A program made the position numbers and the translations under genes. A stretch of 6,452 bases of DNA, from assembly GCA_002483395.1 (NCBI GenBank), contig DLHV01000053.1, positions 5,871-12,322 of the forward strand, written 5' to 3'. Each line of letters opens with the position of its first letter. Positions within the stretch are counted from its first letter, which is position 1. Of the stretch, positions 1 to 5,771 are shown piece by piece. The notes under the pieces were generated by a model that saw only the letters and a list, made by a program, of their open reading frames with translations, searched no databases and was not told the DNA's origin. Source of the stretch: Chloracidobacterium sp. UBA7659. Its GTDB lineage: Bacteria > Acidobacteriota > Blastocatellia > Pyrinomonadales > Pyrinomonadaceae.

Positions 1-179
1 AACGGCCCCCCGGCATTCACAGTTCGACTTACCAGGGGCGAAAGCATCCATATCGAACACATGGCTTCGGGGCGAAAACGCCTAAAAACCGGAAAATATA
101 CCTGACCGTTTGGGTTATCGAGTCAAAAATACTCGCTTTTGTCAGCTAAGTCAATCTTTTTCAACCTAAAAACTTTTTC
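1..179. other. Left-edge stretch without a supported gene
   Basis: No coding region here can be supported. On the plus strand one frame is open from the window edge to a TGA at 103-105 (34 codons) and another is open to a TAA at 148-150. Either could be the tail of a gene entering from the left, but neither shows a recognisable motif. A small perfect hairpin, CGAGT at 119-123 and ACTCG at 131-135, is followed by CTTTT, so it could be a weak plus-strand terminator for such a gene. The rest is AT-rich with short A and T runs, and nothing else was recognised. Confidence 0.3.
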
Positions 180-220
180 GTGCATTTGATGGGAAAGACT
201 TGTCTTATCCATTAATGCGC
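180..220. repeat. Imperfect dyad (long hairpin) downstream of msrA
   Basis: The two halves pair in blocks: GCATT (182-186) with AATGC (214-218), ATGG (189-192) with CCAT (209-212), and AAGA (195-198) with TCTT (203-206), around a CTTG loop. Small internal loops separate the blocks. A G-C pair and a G-U pair extend the outer end to 180 and 220. It lies immediately beyond the T run of the msrA terminator. It could be a second structural element at the 3' end of the operon or a copy of a small palindromic repeat. No other copy occurs in the window. Confidence 0.4.
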
Positions 221-249
221 AAAAAAACGCGAGACTTTGCCCCCGCGCT
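221..249 (-). terminator. Probable Rho-independent terminator after msrA
   Basis: Read on the minus strand, starting 26 bases after the msrA stop, the sequence forms AGCGCGGGG, a six-base loop (gcaaag) and TCTCGCGTT. The core is a GC-rich CGCG/CGCG stem, extended by three inner pairs and a few G-U wobbles. It runs directly into seven T residues (plus-strand A221-A227). Position, stem and T tract fit an intrinsic terminator for the minus-strand gene set. The wobble pairs make its strength uncertain. Confidence 0.55.
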
Positions 250-275
250 CCTTTCGGTAGAATCCGATCAACCGG

Positions 276-956
276 CTATTTCTTCACATACAACGCCGGA
301 AACTGCTTTTTTAATTCTTCGAGTTTTGGCAGATCGTTATAGATGATGTACGGGCTGTCGAGGTTCTGCGGCAGATAATCCTGATGATAGGCCTCGGCTT
401 CGTAGAATTTCTCCAGCGGAACGACCTGCGTAACTATCGGTTTTTTGTAAACTCCGGCCGCACCGAACTTTTCTATGTAATTCAACGCGGCCTGTTTCTG
501 CGCGTCATCCGTGTAGAAAATGGCTGAGCGGTATTGGGTTCCTGTGTCCGGGCCTTGCCGATTTAGCTCGGTCGGGTCGTGCGCAACCTTGAAAAATACC
601 TCTAAAAGCTGTTCGTATGAGACCTTCGCCGGATCGAACGTTATTCGCACCGACTCAGCGTGACCCGTATCGCCATTGCCGACGGCGTCGTAATTTGCGG
701 TTTTTGCGGTACCGCCGGAATACCCGGACTTGGCATCGCTGACGCCATTCACATGTTCAAAAACCGCTTCGACGCCCCAGAAACAGCCGCCGGCAAATAC
801 CGCGATCTGCTTGGATCCCGCAACCTTTGACGTTGTGTTAGGCGTTGCCTGCTCTGCGACGGGGACTGCCGGGACGTTGGAAGAACTGACCGAATTGCAG
901 GCAAGCAAACAGCCAGAAGCTAATACCAAAATTGATTGAAAAAAAGAAGAAAGCAT
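276..956 (-). CDS. msrA: Peptide-methionine (S)-S-oxide reductase MsrA, predicted lipoprotein
   Basis: MsrA reduces the S epimer of methionine sulfoxide, free or in proteins, and so repairs oxidative damage. The 226-residue product has the family signature GCFWG at 57-61 with catalytic Cys58, followed by SGYSGG (77-82), GHAE (98-101), HDPTELNRQGPDTGTQYRSA (127-146) and the AYHQDYL segment (189-195). Residues 1-20 form a hydrophobic leader ending in the lipobox LLAC, so Cys20 is probably lipidated. A linker rich in Ser, Val, Pro and Ala (about 21-48) precedes the enzyme domain, which places it in the envelope. The leader has no Lys or Arg before the hydrophobic stretch, which is unusual. No Cys follows Cys58, so the usual C-terminal resolving cysteines are missing and this is a one-Cys type. 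The ATG is supported by TGAGGT seven bases upstream. It is the last gene of the minus-strand set, 105 bases after the nitrilase, and a probable terminator follows it. Confidence 0.95.
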   Translation of the reverse strand: MLSSFFQSILVLASGCLLACNSVSSSNVPAVPVAEQATPNTTSKVAGSKQIAVFAGGCFWGVEAVFEHVNGVSDAKSGYSGGTAKTANYDAVGNGDTGHAESVRITFDPAKVSYEQLLEVFFKVAHDPTELNRQGPDTGTQYRSAIFYTDDAQKQAALNYIEKFGAAGVYKKPIVTQVVPLEKFYEAEAYHQDYLPQNLDSPYIIYNDLPKLEELKKQFPALYVKK

Positions 957-963
957 AATAATT

Positions 964-969
964 ACCTCA
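964..969 (-). promoter_or_regulatory. Shine-Dalgarno site of msrA
   Basis: The minus strand reads TGAGGT, then seven bases, then the ATG at 956. This is the clearest ribosome-binding site in the window and it fixes the lipoprotein start. By contrast, the divergent TPR and pgi genes have none. Confidence 0.7.
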
Positions 970-1015
970 GACTAACAAATACCGGAGCGTGGCGAATATA
1001 TTCCAAAAATTTGAA

Positions 1016-1062
1016 AACGCATCATCATTGTTTTCGTCCGGCTGTGCCAGTTTGGATGCGTT
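1016..1062. repeat. 8-bp inverted repeat between nitrilase and msrA
   Basis: AACGCATC (1016-1023) and GATGCGTT (1055-1062) are perfect reverse complements separated by 31 bases. Read on the minus strand, the first arm begins at the last base of the nitrilase stop codon and the second arm is followed by TTCAAATTTTT. It could be a weak terminator or attenuator between the two genes. The long loop and interrupted T run make this doubtful. Confidence 0.3.
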
Positions 1063-2021
1063 CAACCGCCGTTTGTGTCGTTAAATATCGCCGATGTCTG
1101 CCGTGTGCGATTGACGCTAAGCTGTAAAACATCGGGCCGCGAATAGTGTCCGGCGGCATCGAAATTCTGTCTTTCTTCCCGTACCTTGCGATGATCGATA
1201 GTCGCGATCAATAGTTTTTCTTCATTGCAAACGGGTTCGATGATCCATTCGCCATCCGGCCCGGCAAGACACGTGCCGCCATCTGTCAGAACATCCGACG
1301 AGTTCCCGAGAATTTTATCAAGATACGGAGTCTCAGCCGGAAAATCGTCCTTCCGCATCAGGCTGGAAACTGAAGCTACGTACGAACGCGACTCTTTCGC
1401 GATAAACCGGGTAATGTCCTGCGTGTTCCGGATACTTCCCGGCCATACCGCGACGTGGAGGTCTTCGCCCTGCGCATAAAGAGCTGTTCGTGCGAGCGGC
1501 ATCCAGTTTTCCCAGCAATTCAGGCCGCCGACTGTAAACGGGCCGAGTTTGTGGACATGCAAGCCGCTTCCATCGCCGATCGCCCACGTAAGACGTTCTT
1601 CGTAAGTCGGCATCAGCTTCCGATGAACGGATCCTATCTGGCCGTTTTGGCCGATGAAAACAAGCGAACAATATAGGCTTTCACCGCGGTCGGCGGGTTT
1701 TTCGATAATGCCGATATAGATCGCGATCTGCTTGTCCCGTGCAAGATCACAAAGCGTTTTCAGCTCCCTTCGTTCGATCTGCACCGCTTGATTCGAATAT
1801 TCGGCGAAAAATTCCTTTTGCAGCTCCGAGTTAAAGACCGCGCCGCCCGTCAATTCCAGCCAGAAAGGATAACCGCCGATGCAGGCTTCGCCGCCAAGGA
1901 CGACCAGTTCGCAACCTTCGTCGGATGCATTTTCCGCGTACCCTAAAGCCTTTTCAAGCGTTTTCTGACGGTTGAGCCAAACGGGTGTAAATTGTGCTAA
2001 CCCGATCTTTAGTGTTTCCAT
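1062..2021 (-). CDS. Nitrilase (carbon-nitrogen hydrolase family)
   Basis: Nitrilases hydrolyse organic nitriles to carboxylic acids and ammonia in the cytoplasm, using a Glu-Lys-Cys triad. From the chosen ATG the protein has 319 residues, a normal length. It starts with the typical first strand METLKIGLAQF. The catalytic Glu lies in GGEACIGGYPFW (Glu45), the Lys in HRKLMPTYEERLTW (Lys135) and the nucleophile in GGLNCWENWMPLAR (Cys169). The last segment fits the nitrilase/cyanide hydratase signature G-G-x-x-C-W-E-N-x-x-P, which argues for a true nitrilase over an amidase or a carbamoylase. The C-terminal HYSRPDVLQL is also typical of nitrilases. An in-frame TTG at 2039 would add six residues, but it lies inside a palindromic repeat and was rejected. 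No clear ribosome-binding site precedes the ATG. The gene follows the esterase by 67 bases. The substrate cannot be read from sequence; aliphatic or aromatic nitriles and cyanide-type substrates all remain possible. Confidence 0.9.
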   Translation of the reverse strand: METLKIGLAQFTPVWLNRQKTLEKALGYAENASDEGCELVVLGGEACIGGYPFWLELTGGAVFNSELQKEFFAEYSNQAVQIERRELKTLCDLARDKQIAIYIGIIEKPADRGESLYCSLVFIGQNGQIGSVHRKLMPTYEERLTWAIGDGSGLHVHKLGPFTVGGLNCWENWMPLARTALYAQGEDLHVAVWPGSIRNTQDITRFIAKESRSYVASVSSLMRKDDFPAETPYLDKILGNSSDVLTDGGTCLAGPDGEWIIEPVCNEEKLLIATIDHRKVREERQNFDAAGHYSRPDVLQLSVNRTRQTSAIFNDTNGG

Positions 2022-2030
2022 ATGAGGTTT

Positions 2031-2090
2031 AGGGCTCAAGCTTCAGCTTGCCCGTTTGCGCAGCCAAGAGCAAGCTAAAGCCTGGACTCT
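2031..2090. repeat. Palindromic intergenic repeat between hydrolase and nitrilase
   Basis: Two 23-base arms (2031-2053 and 2068-2090) are reverse complements at 17 of 23 positions, and all six mismatches are transitions. The core is CTTCAGCTTGCC against the complement of GAGCAAGCTAAAG, around a 14-base loop. The element fills nearly the whole gap. It covers two bases of the hydrolase stop codon and the alternative TTG start of the nitrilase. The form suggests a REP or small MITE-like dispersed element, an inference that needs other copies in the genome to support it. Confidence 0.6.
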
Positions 2091-2949
2091 AAGCTTTCAA
2101 CAAAAACTCTTCCTGTGATTTTAACGCTCGTTTCGATTCGGGCAAGAATCCCAACATCATAAAATCGTGAAATGCCTCTGGATATTCCTCGTATTGAACA
2201 TCGATCTTTGCATCGATGCATTTAAAATAAAACTTGCGGCAATCCCACAACAGCAAGTCAGCGGTACCCATTTGAATAAGCGTTGGCGGCAACCCCGCAA
2301 TATCGCCAAACATAGGTGAAATAAGCGGATTCGCACGATCAGCTCCTCCCGCATATTCACGAGCACCATTAGAAAGGCGTTCGACCGACATCATCGGGTC
2401 TTCGTGCTCGTTCAATTTTATCGCCGGATTTTCGAACGTCGCATCAAGCCACGGCGACATCAAGACCATTTTTCTCGGCAGCGTTTTGTTTAACTCTTTA
2501 AGTTTGAAAAAGGTCGCAACCGCCATGCCGCCGCCGGAGCTGTCGCCGAGAAAGAACCAGTTTTGGGGCAAATCGGCTTCGGCAACCGCTTTAGTAATAT
2601 CGTCCAATGCCGCCGGGAAAGGATGTTGAGGAGCCATCCTGAAATCTATCACCAACGCCGCCAACCCTGTTCGGTTACATATTCCCGCGATATATAACCA
2701 ATGCTCCTTTACAGGACCGAAATAAAACGCACCGCCGTGCAGATAGACCAAAACGCCGTTTTGCCTATTTTCTTTGTCGATCCAAAAAGCTTTGACATCT
2801 TCGATTTCAGCCTTAGCGCATCTCGCGGCAATGCTTCGTGGCGGTTCCGGCACGTTTAATTGTCTTTGAGTTTTCAGGCTGTCAAACGGGCCGTCATCTC
2901 TGAAGACAAGCCGCACGTACAATTTTGCCAACGTGTTTTGAAGACTCAT
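2089..2949 (-). CDS. Alpha/beta hydrolase, HSL (family IV) esterase type
   Basis: This family hydrolyses short-chain carboxylic esters, usually in the cytoplasm. The 286-residue protein shows the whole set of landmarks in order. The oxyanion-hole motif is HGGAF (71-75), a variant of HGGG. FRMAPQHPFPAALDDI (103-118) matches the conserved YRLAPEHPFPAAL-type block. GDSSGG (135-140) carries the nucleophile Ser137, Asp231 lies in TADLLLWD, and His261 in EAFHDF. There is no signal peptide. The ATG is preceded by AAAGGAAA (2961-2968), a plausible though rather distant ribosome-binding site. The gene lies between the TPR protein (87 bases upstream) and the nitrilase, on the same strand, with a palindromic repeat in each gap. 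The true substrate is unknown. The neighbouring nitrilase invites the idea that both act on xenobiotic-like or plant-derived esters and nitriles, but that is inference. Confidence 0.9.
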   Translation of the reverse strand: MSLQNTLAKLYVRLVFRDDGPFDSLKTQRQLNVPEPPRSIAARCAKAEIEDVKAFWIDKENRQNGVLVYLHGGAFYFGPVKEHWLYIAGICNRTGLAALVIDFRMAPQHPFPAALDDITKAVAEADLPQNWFFLGDSSGGGMAVATFFKLKELNKTLPRKMVLMSPWLDATFENPAIKLNEHEDPMMSVERLSNGAREYAGGADRANPLISPMFGDIAGLPPTLIQMGTADLLLWDCRKFYFKCIDAKIDVQYEEYPEAFHDFMMLGFLPESKRALKSQEEFLLKA

Positions 2950-2964
2950 AAAAGGCTTACTTTC

Positions 2965-3033
2965 CTTTGCGAACTTGGTGAGCTTTGCGTGAAACCTTTT
3001 TTTTCTTACACAAAGCTCGCCAAGTTCGCAAAG
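2965..3033. repeat. Palindromic intergenic repeat between TPR gene and hydrolase
   Basis: Arms at 2965-2994 and 3004-3033 are reverse complements at 26 of 30 positions, beginning with 14 exact bases (CTTTGCGAACTTGG) and enclosing a nine-base CCTTTTTTT loop. It is unrelated in sequence to the repeat at 2031-2090. It begins three bases after the TPR stop codon in the minus direction, and its far end abuts and partly overlaps the hydrolase ribosome-binding region. No T run follows the stem on the minus strand, so it is not a classical terminator. It may still act as an mRNA-stabilising or attenuating hairpin. Confidence 0.65.
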
Positions 3034-3036
3034 ATT

Positions 3037-3969
3037 TTATTCAGGCTTTTGTTCGCTCATGCCTGACGGGCCCAGTTCCGCCTCCGCTGCGATAAAACCG
3101 AAGCTCGCCCATTGATTGCCGGCGGTAATTTGACGAAATATTTTTATTGCCTCGTCGCGTTTGCCGTTGTAAAGAAACCAATTGCCAAGCCCGTAGCCTA
3201 GCGACGCGTTGCTCAACGCATTCACGTTCGTGCCGATTTCTTTAAGTAAATCTTCGGCTTTCAGCTTGCCTTGATACAGTTTGACAAGTTTGTGGTAATC
3301 GTCATTCTCAATAATCTCCAATCCGTCTTTTATCTGGCGGTTGATGAATCTTTTCGCAGCGTTTTCATTGTTATACCGCCTCACGGACATGTACACCCAG
3401 TGGGCTACAGCAACCTGCATGTCCGGATTTTTCGCTAGATTGAAGCACCTCATAAAGGCAGCGGCGGAGTTGTCAAAATCCCCCTTTAAATAATAAGCCA
3501 GGCCAAGGTGATACAATATATTGGTTTGCAGCGTGCTTGTCGGTATATTTTTTGCGTTCGGTAGGCCATCAGGTTCAACTTCGTCAGGTTTGGAATGAGT
3601 CAGCTCTTCAGCCCGCTTAAAATCAATAATCGCATCATCGAAACACCGAATCGTGATAAATCGATGCCCTCGATGCCGATACAGGCGAGCATCTTTTGGA
3701 AATTTCGCGATCCCTTCGGTAAAAATCTTTATAGCAGCCTTGTAACCGCCGAGGTAGGCTGTTCGGCGGCCGAGCCATATAATCGCGTCCGCGTCGTCGG
3801 GCTTTCTTGAAAATGCATCGCGGGCCTCTGCGAGTTTTGATTCGTATGCCTTCCTGGCTTCCCCGGTTAAAACCGGCGCTACCTCTCTTGCTTTGTCGAC
3901 ACAGCCTTGCGAGAAGACGGAAAAATAAGATGACAGCAAAATGGAACAGATGACGATGGCGCGTTTCAT
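3037..3969 (-). CDS. Exported TPR-repeat protein of unknown function
   Basis: The 310-residue protein starts with a signal peptide: a basic MKR, a hydrophobic stretch to about residue 17, then SVFSQG with likely cleavage after Ser20. A lipoprotein reading at Cys23 is unlikely because the preceding SQG does not fit a lipobox. The mature part is helical with degenerate tetratricopeptide repeats. The clearest are around 57-90 (DDADAIIWLGRRTAYLGGY onward), 94-124, 148-181 (ILYHLGLAYYLKGDFDNSAA onward) and 253-287 (NASLGYGLGNWFLYNGKRDE onward). Such repeats usually bind protein partners, so a periplasmic scaffold or assembly role is plausible, but no specific function can be assigned. The gene diverges from pgi and is the first of the four minus-strand genes. 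No ribosome-binding site precedes the ATG; an extended -10 element lies six bases away, suggesting a leaderless mRNA. Confidence 0.85.
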   Translation of the reverse strand: MKRAIVICSILLSSYFSVFSQGCVDKAREVAPVLTGEARKAYESKLAEARDAFSRKPDDADAIIWLGRRTAYLGGYKAAIKIFTEGIAKFPKDARLYRHRGHRFITIRCFDDAIIDFKRAEELTHSKPDEVEPDGLPNAKNIPTSTLQTNILYHLGLAYYLKGDFDNSAAAFMRCFNLAKNPDMQVAVAHWVYMSVRRYNNENAAKRFINRQIKDGLEIIENDDYHKLVKLYQGKLKAEDLLKEIGTNVNALSNASLGYGLGNWFLYNGKRDEAIKIFRQITAGNQWASFGFIAAEAELGPSGMSEQKPE

Positions 3970-3975
3970 AGGCGG

Positions 3976-3984
3976 ATTTTAGCA
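3976..3984 (-). promoter_or_regulatory. Extended -10 promoter of the TPR gene, probably leaderless
   Basis: The minus strand reads TGC-TAAAAT, a TGn extension plus a hexamer matching TATAAT at five of six bases, followed by six bases (CCGCCT) and the ATG. A start point six or seven bases after the -10 element would fall on the ATG itself. No convincing -35 box lies at normal spacing, which is tolerable for an extended -10 promoter. Confidence 0.5.
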
Positions 3985-4047
3985 AAGATTCATCGTAAAT
4001 CGCTAAGGTTTGTACTTCTACCTTAATCTGTCGTGTGCTAAATTAGC
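3979..4047. promoter_or_regulatory. Four GCTAA/TTAGC half-sites in the divergent promoter region
   Basis: The 5-mer GCTAA or its complement occurs at 3979-3983, 4002-4006, 4037-4041 and 4043-4047. The last two form an 11-base palindrome, GCTAAATTAGC, over the pgi -10 element. Two of the four copies coincide with the -10 boxes, so part of the pattern follows from the promoters. The remaining copies could be operator half-sites shared by the two divergent genes. This is a pattern only, and no regulator can be named. Confidence 0.3.
4036..4044 (+). promoter_or_regulatory. Extended -10 promoter of pgi, probably leaderless
   Basis: The plus strand reads TGC-TAAATT, a TGn extension plus a hexamer matching TATAAT at four of six bases, followed by six bases (AGCGTC) and the ATG at 4051. 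TTCTAC at 4016-4021 is a poor -35 candidate at 17-base spacing. No ribosome-binding site lies before the ATG. The geometry is the same as at the divergent TPR gene. Confidence 0.45.
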
Positions 4048-4050
4048 GTC

Positions 4051-5748
4051 ATGTCAAATTTGATGACGTTCGCGCTGCCGGAAAAACTTAAACAATCCTA
4101 TAAAGCGGAGATCCAGAAAACTATCGAAGACAAACGAATTTCCCGGATTTGGGAAAAGGACGCGTCTGTCTGGACCGGCAAAGACGAATCGAAATGGCTC
4201 GGCTGGCTCGATGTCGTGGGCGAGGAATTGCAGAACTTGCAGCGGTATCGCGATCTTCGTCAAGACATTGAGGGAGAGGGGTTTAGCGATATCCTTCTAA
4301 TGGGAATGGGCGGATCGTCGCTTTGCCCGGAAGTGCTGGCGATGACGTTTGGCGTCGATAATTTTCACATTCTCGATTCGACCGTTCCCGCACAAGTGAT
4401 CGCCGTCGAGAGTAAGATCGATCTCGCAAAAACTTTATTTATCGTCGCAAGCAAGAGCGGGTCGACGCTGGAACCGAATTGTTTCAAACAATATTTCTTC
4501 GACCGCGTGTCGAAAACCGTTGGGAAAGAAAATGCCGGAAAACAATTTATCGCGATTACCGACCCCGGCTCAAAGATGCAGAAGATCGCCGAAGCTGATG
4601 GATTTCGTCATATTTTGTATGGCAAACCGGAGATCGGCGGCAGGTTTTCGGCACTGTCGGCGTTCGGGCTGACGGCGGCTGCCGCAATGGGGTTGGACGT
4701 TGAAAAGCTGCTAACCGGCGCCGCCTCGATGGTCCGTTCGTGTAAGGCAACGAACCCGAACGAGAATCCGGGTGCTATTTTGGGCACGATTCTCGGCACT
4801 TGTTACCGAAACGGCCGCGATAAACTTACGATTTTCACGCCGCTGGAATTCTACGATCTTGGTGCATGGCTCGAGCAGTTGATCGCCGAATCGACCGGAA
4901 AGAATGGTGTTTCGATTGTTCCTGTTGACCGTGAGCCGCTGCAAATGGTGGACATGTACGGCGATGACCGCATTTTCGTCAACTTCACGCTGAAGGGCTC
5001 CGAGATCGATGAAGATACGTTGGCCGACCTAAAGGATATCGAGGATTCGGGCCATCCCATGATAAATATCGAACTCGAAACGCTTTATGGGCTCGGACGA
5101 GAATTTTTCCGCTGGGAGTTCGCCGTCGCCGTCGCCGGGGCGATCATGGAGATAAACCCGTTCGATCAGCCCGATGTGGAATCCGCCAAGATCGAAGCCA
5201 GGAAGATCACCGACGCATACGCACAATCCGGGACGCTTCCCGCCGAAAACCCGTTTTTTGAAGAGGATGGAATCTGGCTTTTTGCGGCCGCGGGGTATGC
5301 GGCTGAATTGAGTAATGTCGTCGAAGACAAGACTGCCGCGAGTTTCCTCGAGGCCCATATGTGGAACATCGCGGAGAACGACTACTTTGCGATACTGGCC
5401 TATATCGAGATGGATGCCGAACATGAACAGATCCTGCAGCAGATCAGGACTCACGTTTTGGAACATTACAGCGTCGCTACCTGTCTGGGATTCGGGCCGC
5501 GATTTCTGCATTCTACCGGGCAAGCATACAAAGGCGGAGCGAACAACGGCGTGTTTTTGCAAATAACGTCGGATGACGCGATAGACGTACCGGTCCCGGG
5601 ACAGAAATTTACGTTTGGCGTCGTCAAATCCGCGCAAGCGCGCGGTGATCTTCAGGTGCTGTTAGATCGCGGCCGGCGGGCATTGCGTGTCCACTTGGGC
5701 AGCGACGTAAAAACCGGACTGGAAAAACTTCTGGAATTGGTTTCCTGA
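4051..5748 (+). CDS. pgi: Glucose-6-phosphate isomerase, Tal-Pgi-type
   Basis: Pgi interconverts glucose 6-phosphate and fructose 6-phosphate in the cytoplasm, linking glycolysis, gluconeogenesis and the pentose phosphate pathway. The 565-residue protein has two sugar-isomerase (SIS) domains. Landmarks are LLMGMGGSSL (82-91), the phosphate-binding SKSGST (134-139), GGRFSALSAFG (196-206, close to the Pgi signature), a probable active-site Glu280 in ESTGKNG, NPFDQPDVE (369-377), and HSTGQAYKGG (487-496) with a probable catalytic Lys494. Its style, including RIWEKDASVWTGKDESKWLG near the N terminus (32-51), recalls the C-terminal half of bifunctional transaldolase-Pgi proteins, yet no transaldolase precedes it here. 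The start is the only ATG close to an extended -10 element, although a second Met at residue 5 cannot be excluded. The gene is alone on its strand and converges with the HDOD gene, 18 bases away. Confidence 0.95.
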   Translation: MSNLMTFALPEKLKQSYKAEIQKTIEDKRISRIWEKDASVWTGKDESKWLGWLDVVGEELQNLQRYRDLRQDIEGEGFSDILLMGMGGSSLCPEVLAMTFGVDNFHILDSTVPAQVIAVESKIDLAKTLFIVASKSGSTLEPNCFKQYFFDRVSKTVGKENAGKQFIAITDPGSKMQKIAEADGFRHILYGKPEIGGRFSALSAFGLTAAAAMGLDVEKLLTGAASMVRSCKATNPNENPGAILGTILGTCYRNGRDKLTIFTPLEFYDLGAWLEQLIAESTGKNGVSIVPVDREPLQMVDMYGDDRIFVNFTLKGSEIDEDTLADLKDIEDSGHPMINIELETLYGLGREFFRWEFAVAVAGAIMEINPFDQPDVESAKIEARKITDAYAQSGTLPAENPFFEEDGIWLFAAAGYAAELSNVVEDKTAASFLEAHMWNIAENDYFAILAYIEMDAEHEQILQQIRTHVLEHYSVATCLGFGPRFLHSTGQAYKGGANNGVFLQITSDDAIDVPVPGQKFTFGVVKSAQARGDLQVLLDRGRRALRVHLGSDVKTGLEKLLELVS

Positions 5749-5771
5749 TCGATATCAGAAATGTTATCAGG
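5744..5771. repeat. Small inverted repeats between convergent pgi and HDOD genes
   Basis: CCTGAT (5744-5749) can pair with ATCAGG (5766-5771), or, as CTGAT, with the nearer ATCAG (5754-5758). Both stop codons lie within or beside these arms. The stems are short and no T run follows in either direction, so a bidirectional terminator is possible but weakly supported. Confidence 0.25.

Noticed and set aside
1333..1671. 112-codon minus-strand frame inside the nitrilase
   Set aside because: It overlaps the catalytic part of the nitrilase in another frame and shows no domain features.
2019..2039. TTG start adding six residues to the nitrilase
   Set aside because: It lies inside the palindromic repeat, and nitrilases normally start a few residues before the first beta strand, which the ATG at 2021 provides.
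2965..3033. Reading the palindrome as an intrinsic terminator of the TPR gene
   Set aside because: No T run follows the stem on the minus strand; the only T-rich segment is in the loop of the plus strand.
3037..3969. TPR protein as a lipoprotein through Cys23
   Set aside because: The residues before Cys23 (SQG) do not make a lipobox, and a signal peptidase I site before Gln21 fits better.
3635..3985. 116-codon minus-strand frame overlapping the start of the TPR gene
   Set aside because: Its composition is highly Arg-rich, it has no motif, and it is out of frame with the clear signal peptide and TPR repeats.
5029..5637. Long open frame of 202 codons on the minus strand within pgi
   Set aside because: It lies wholly antisense to a well-supported enzyme gene, has no recognisable motif, and is rich in Arg and Gly as expected of a shadow frame.
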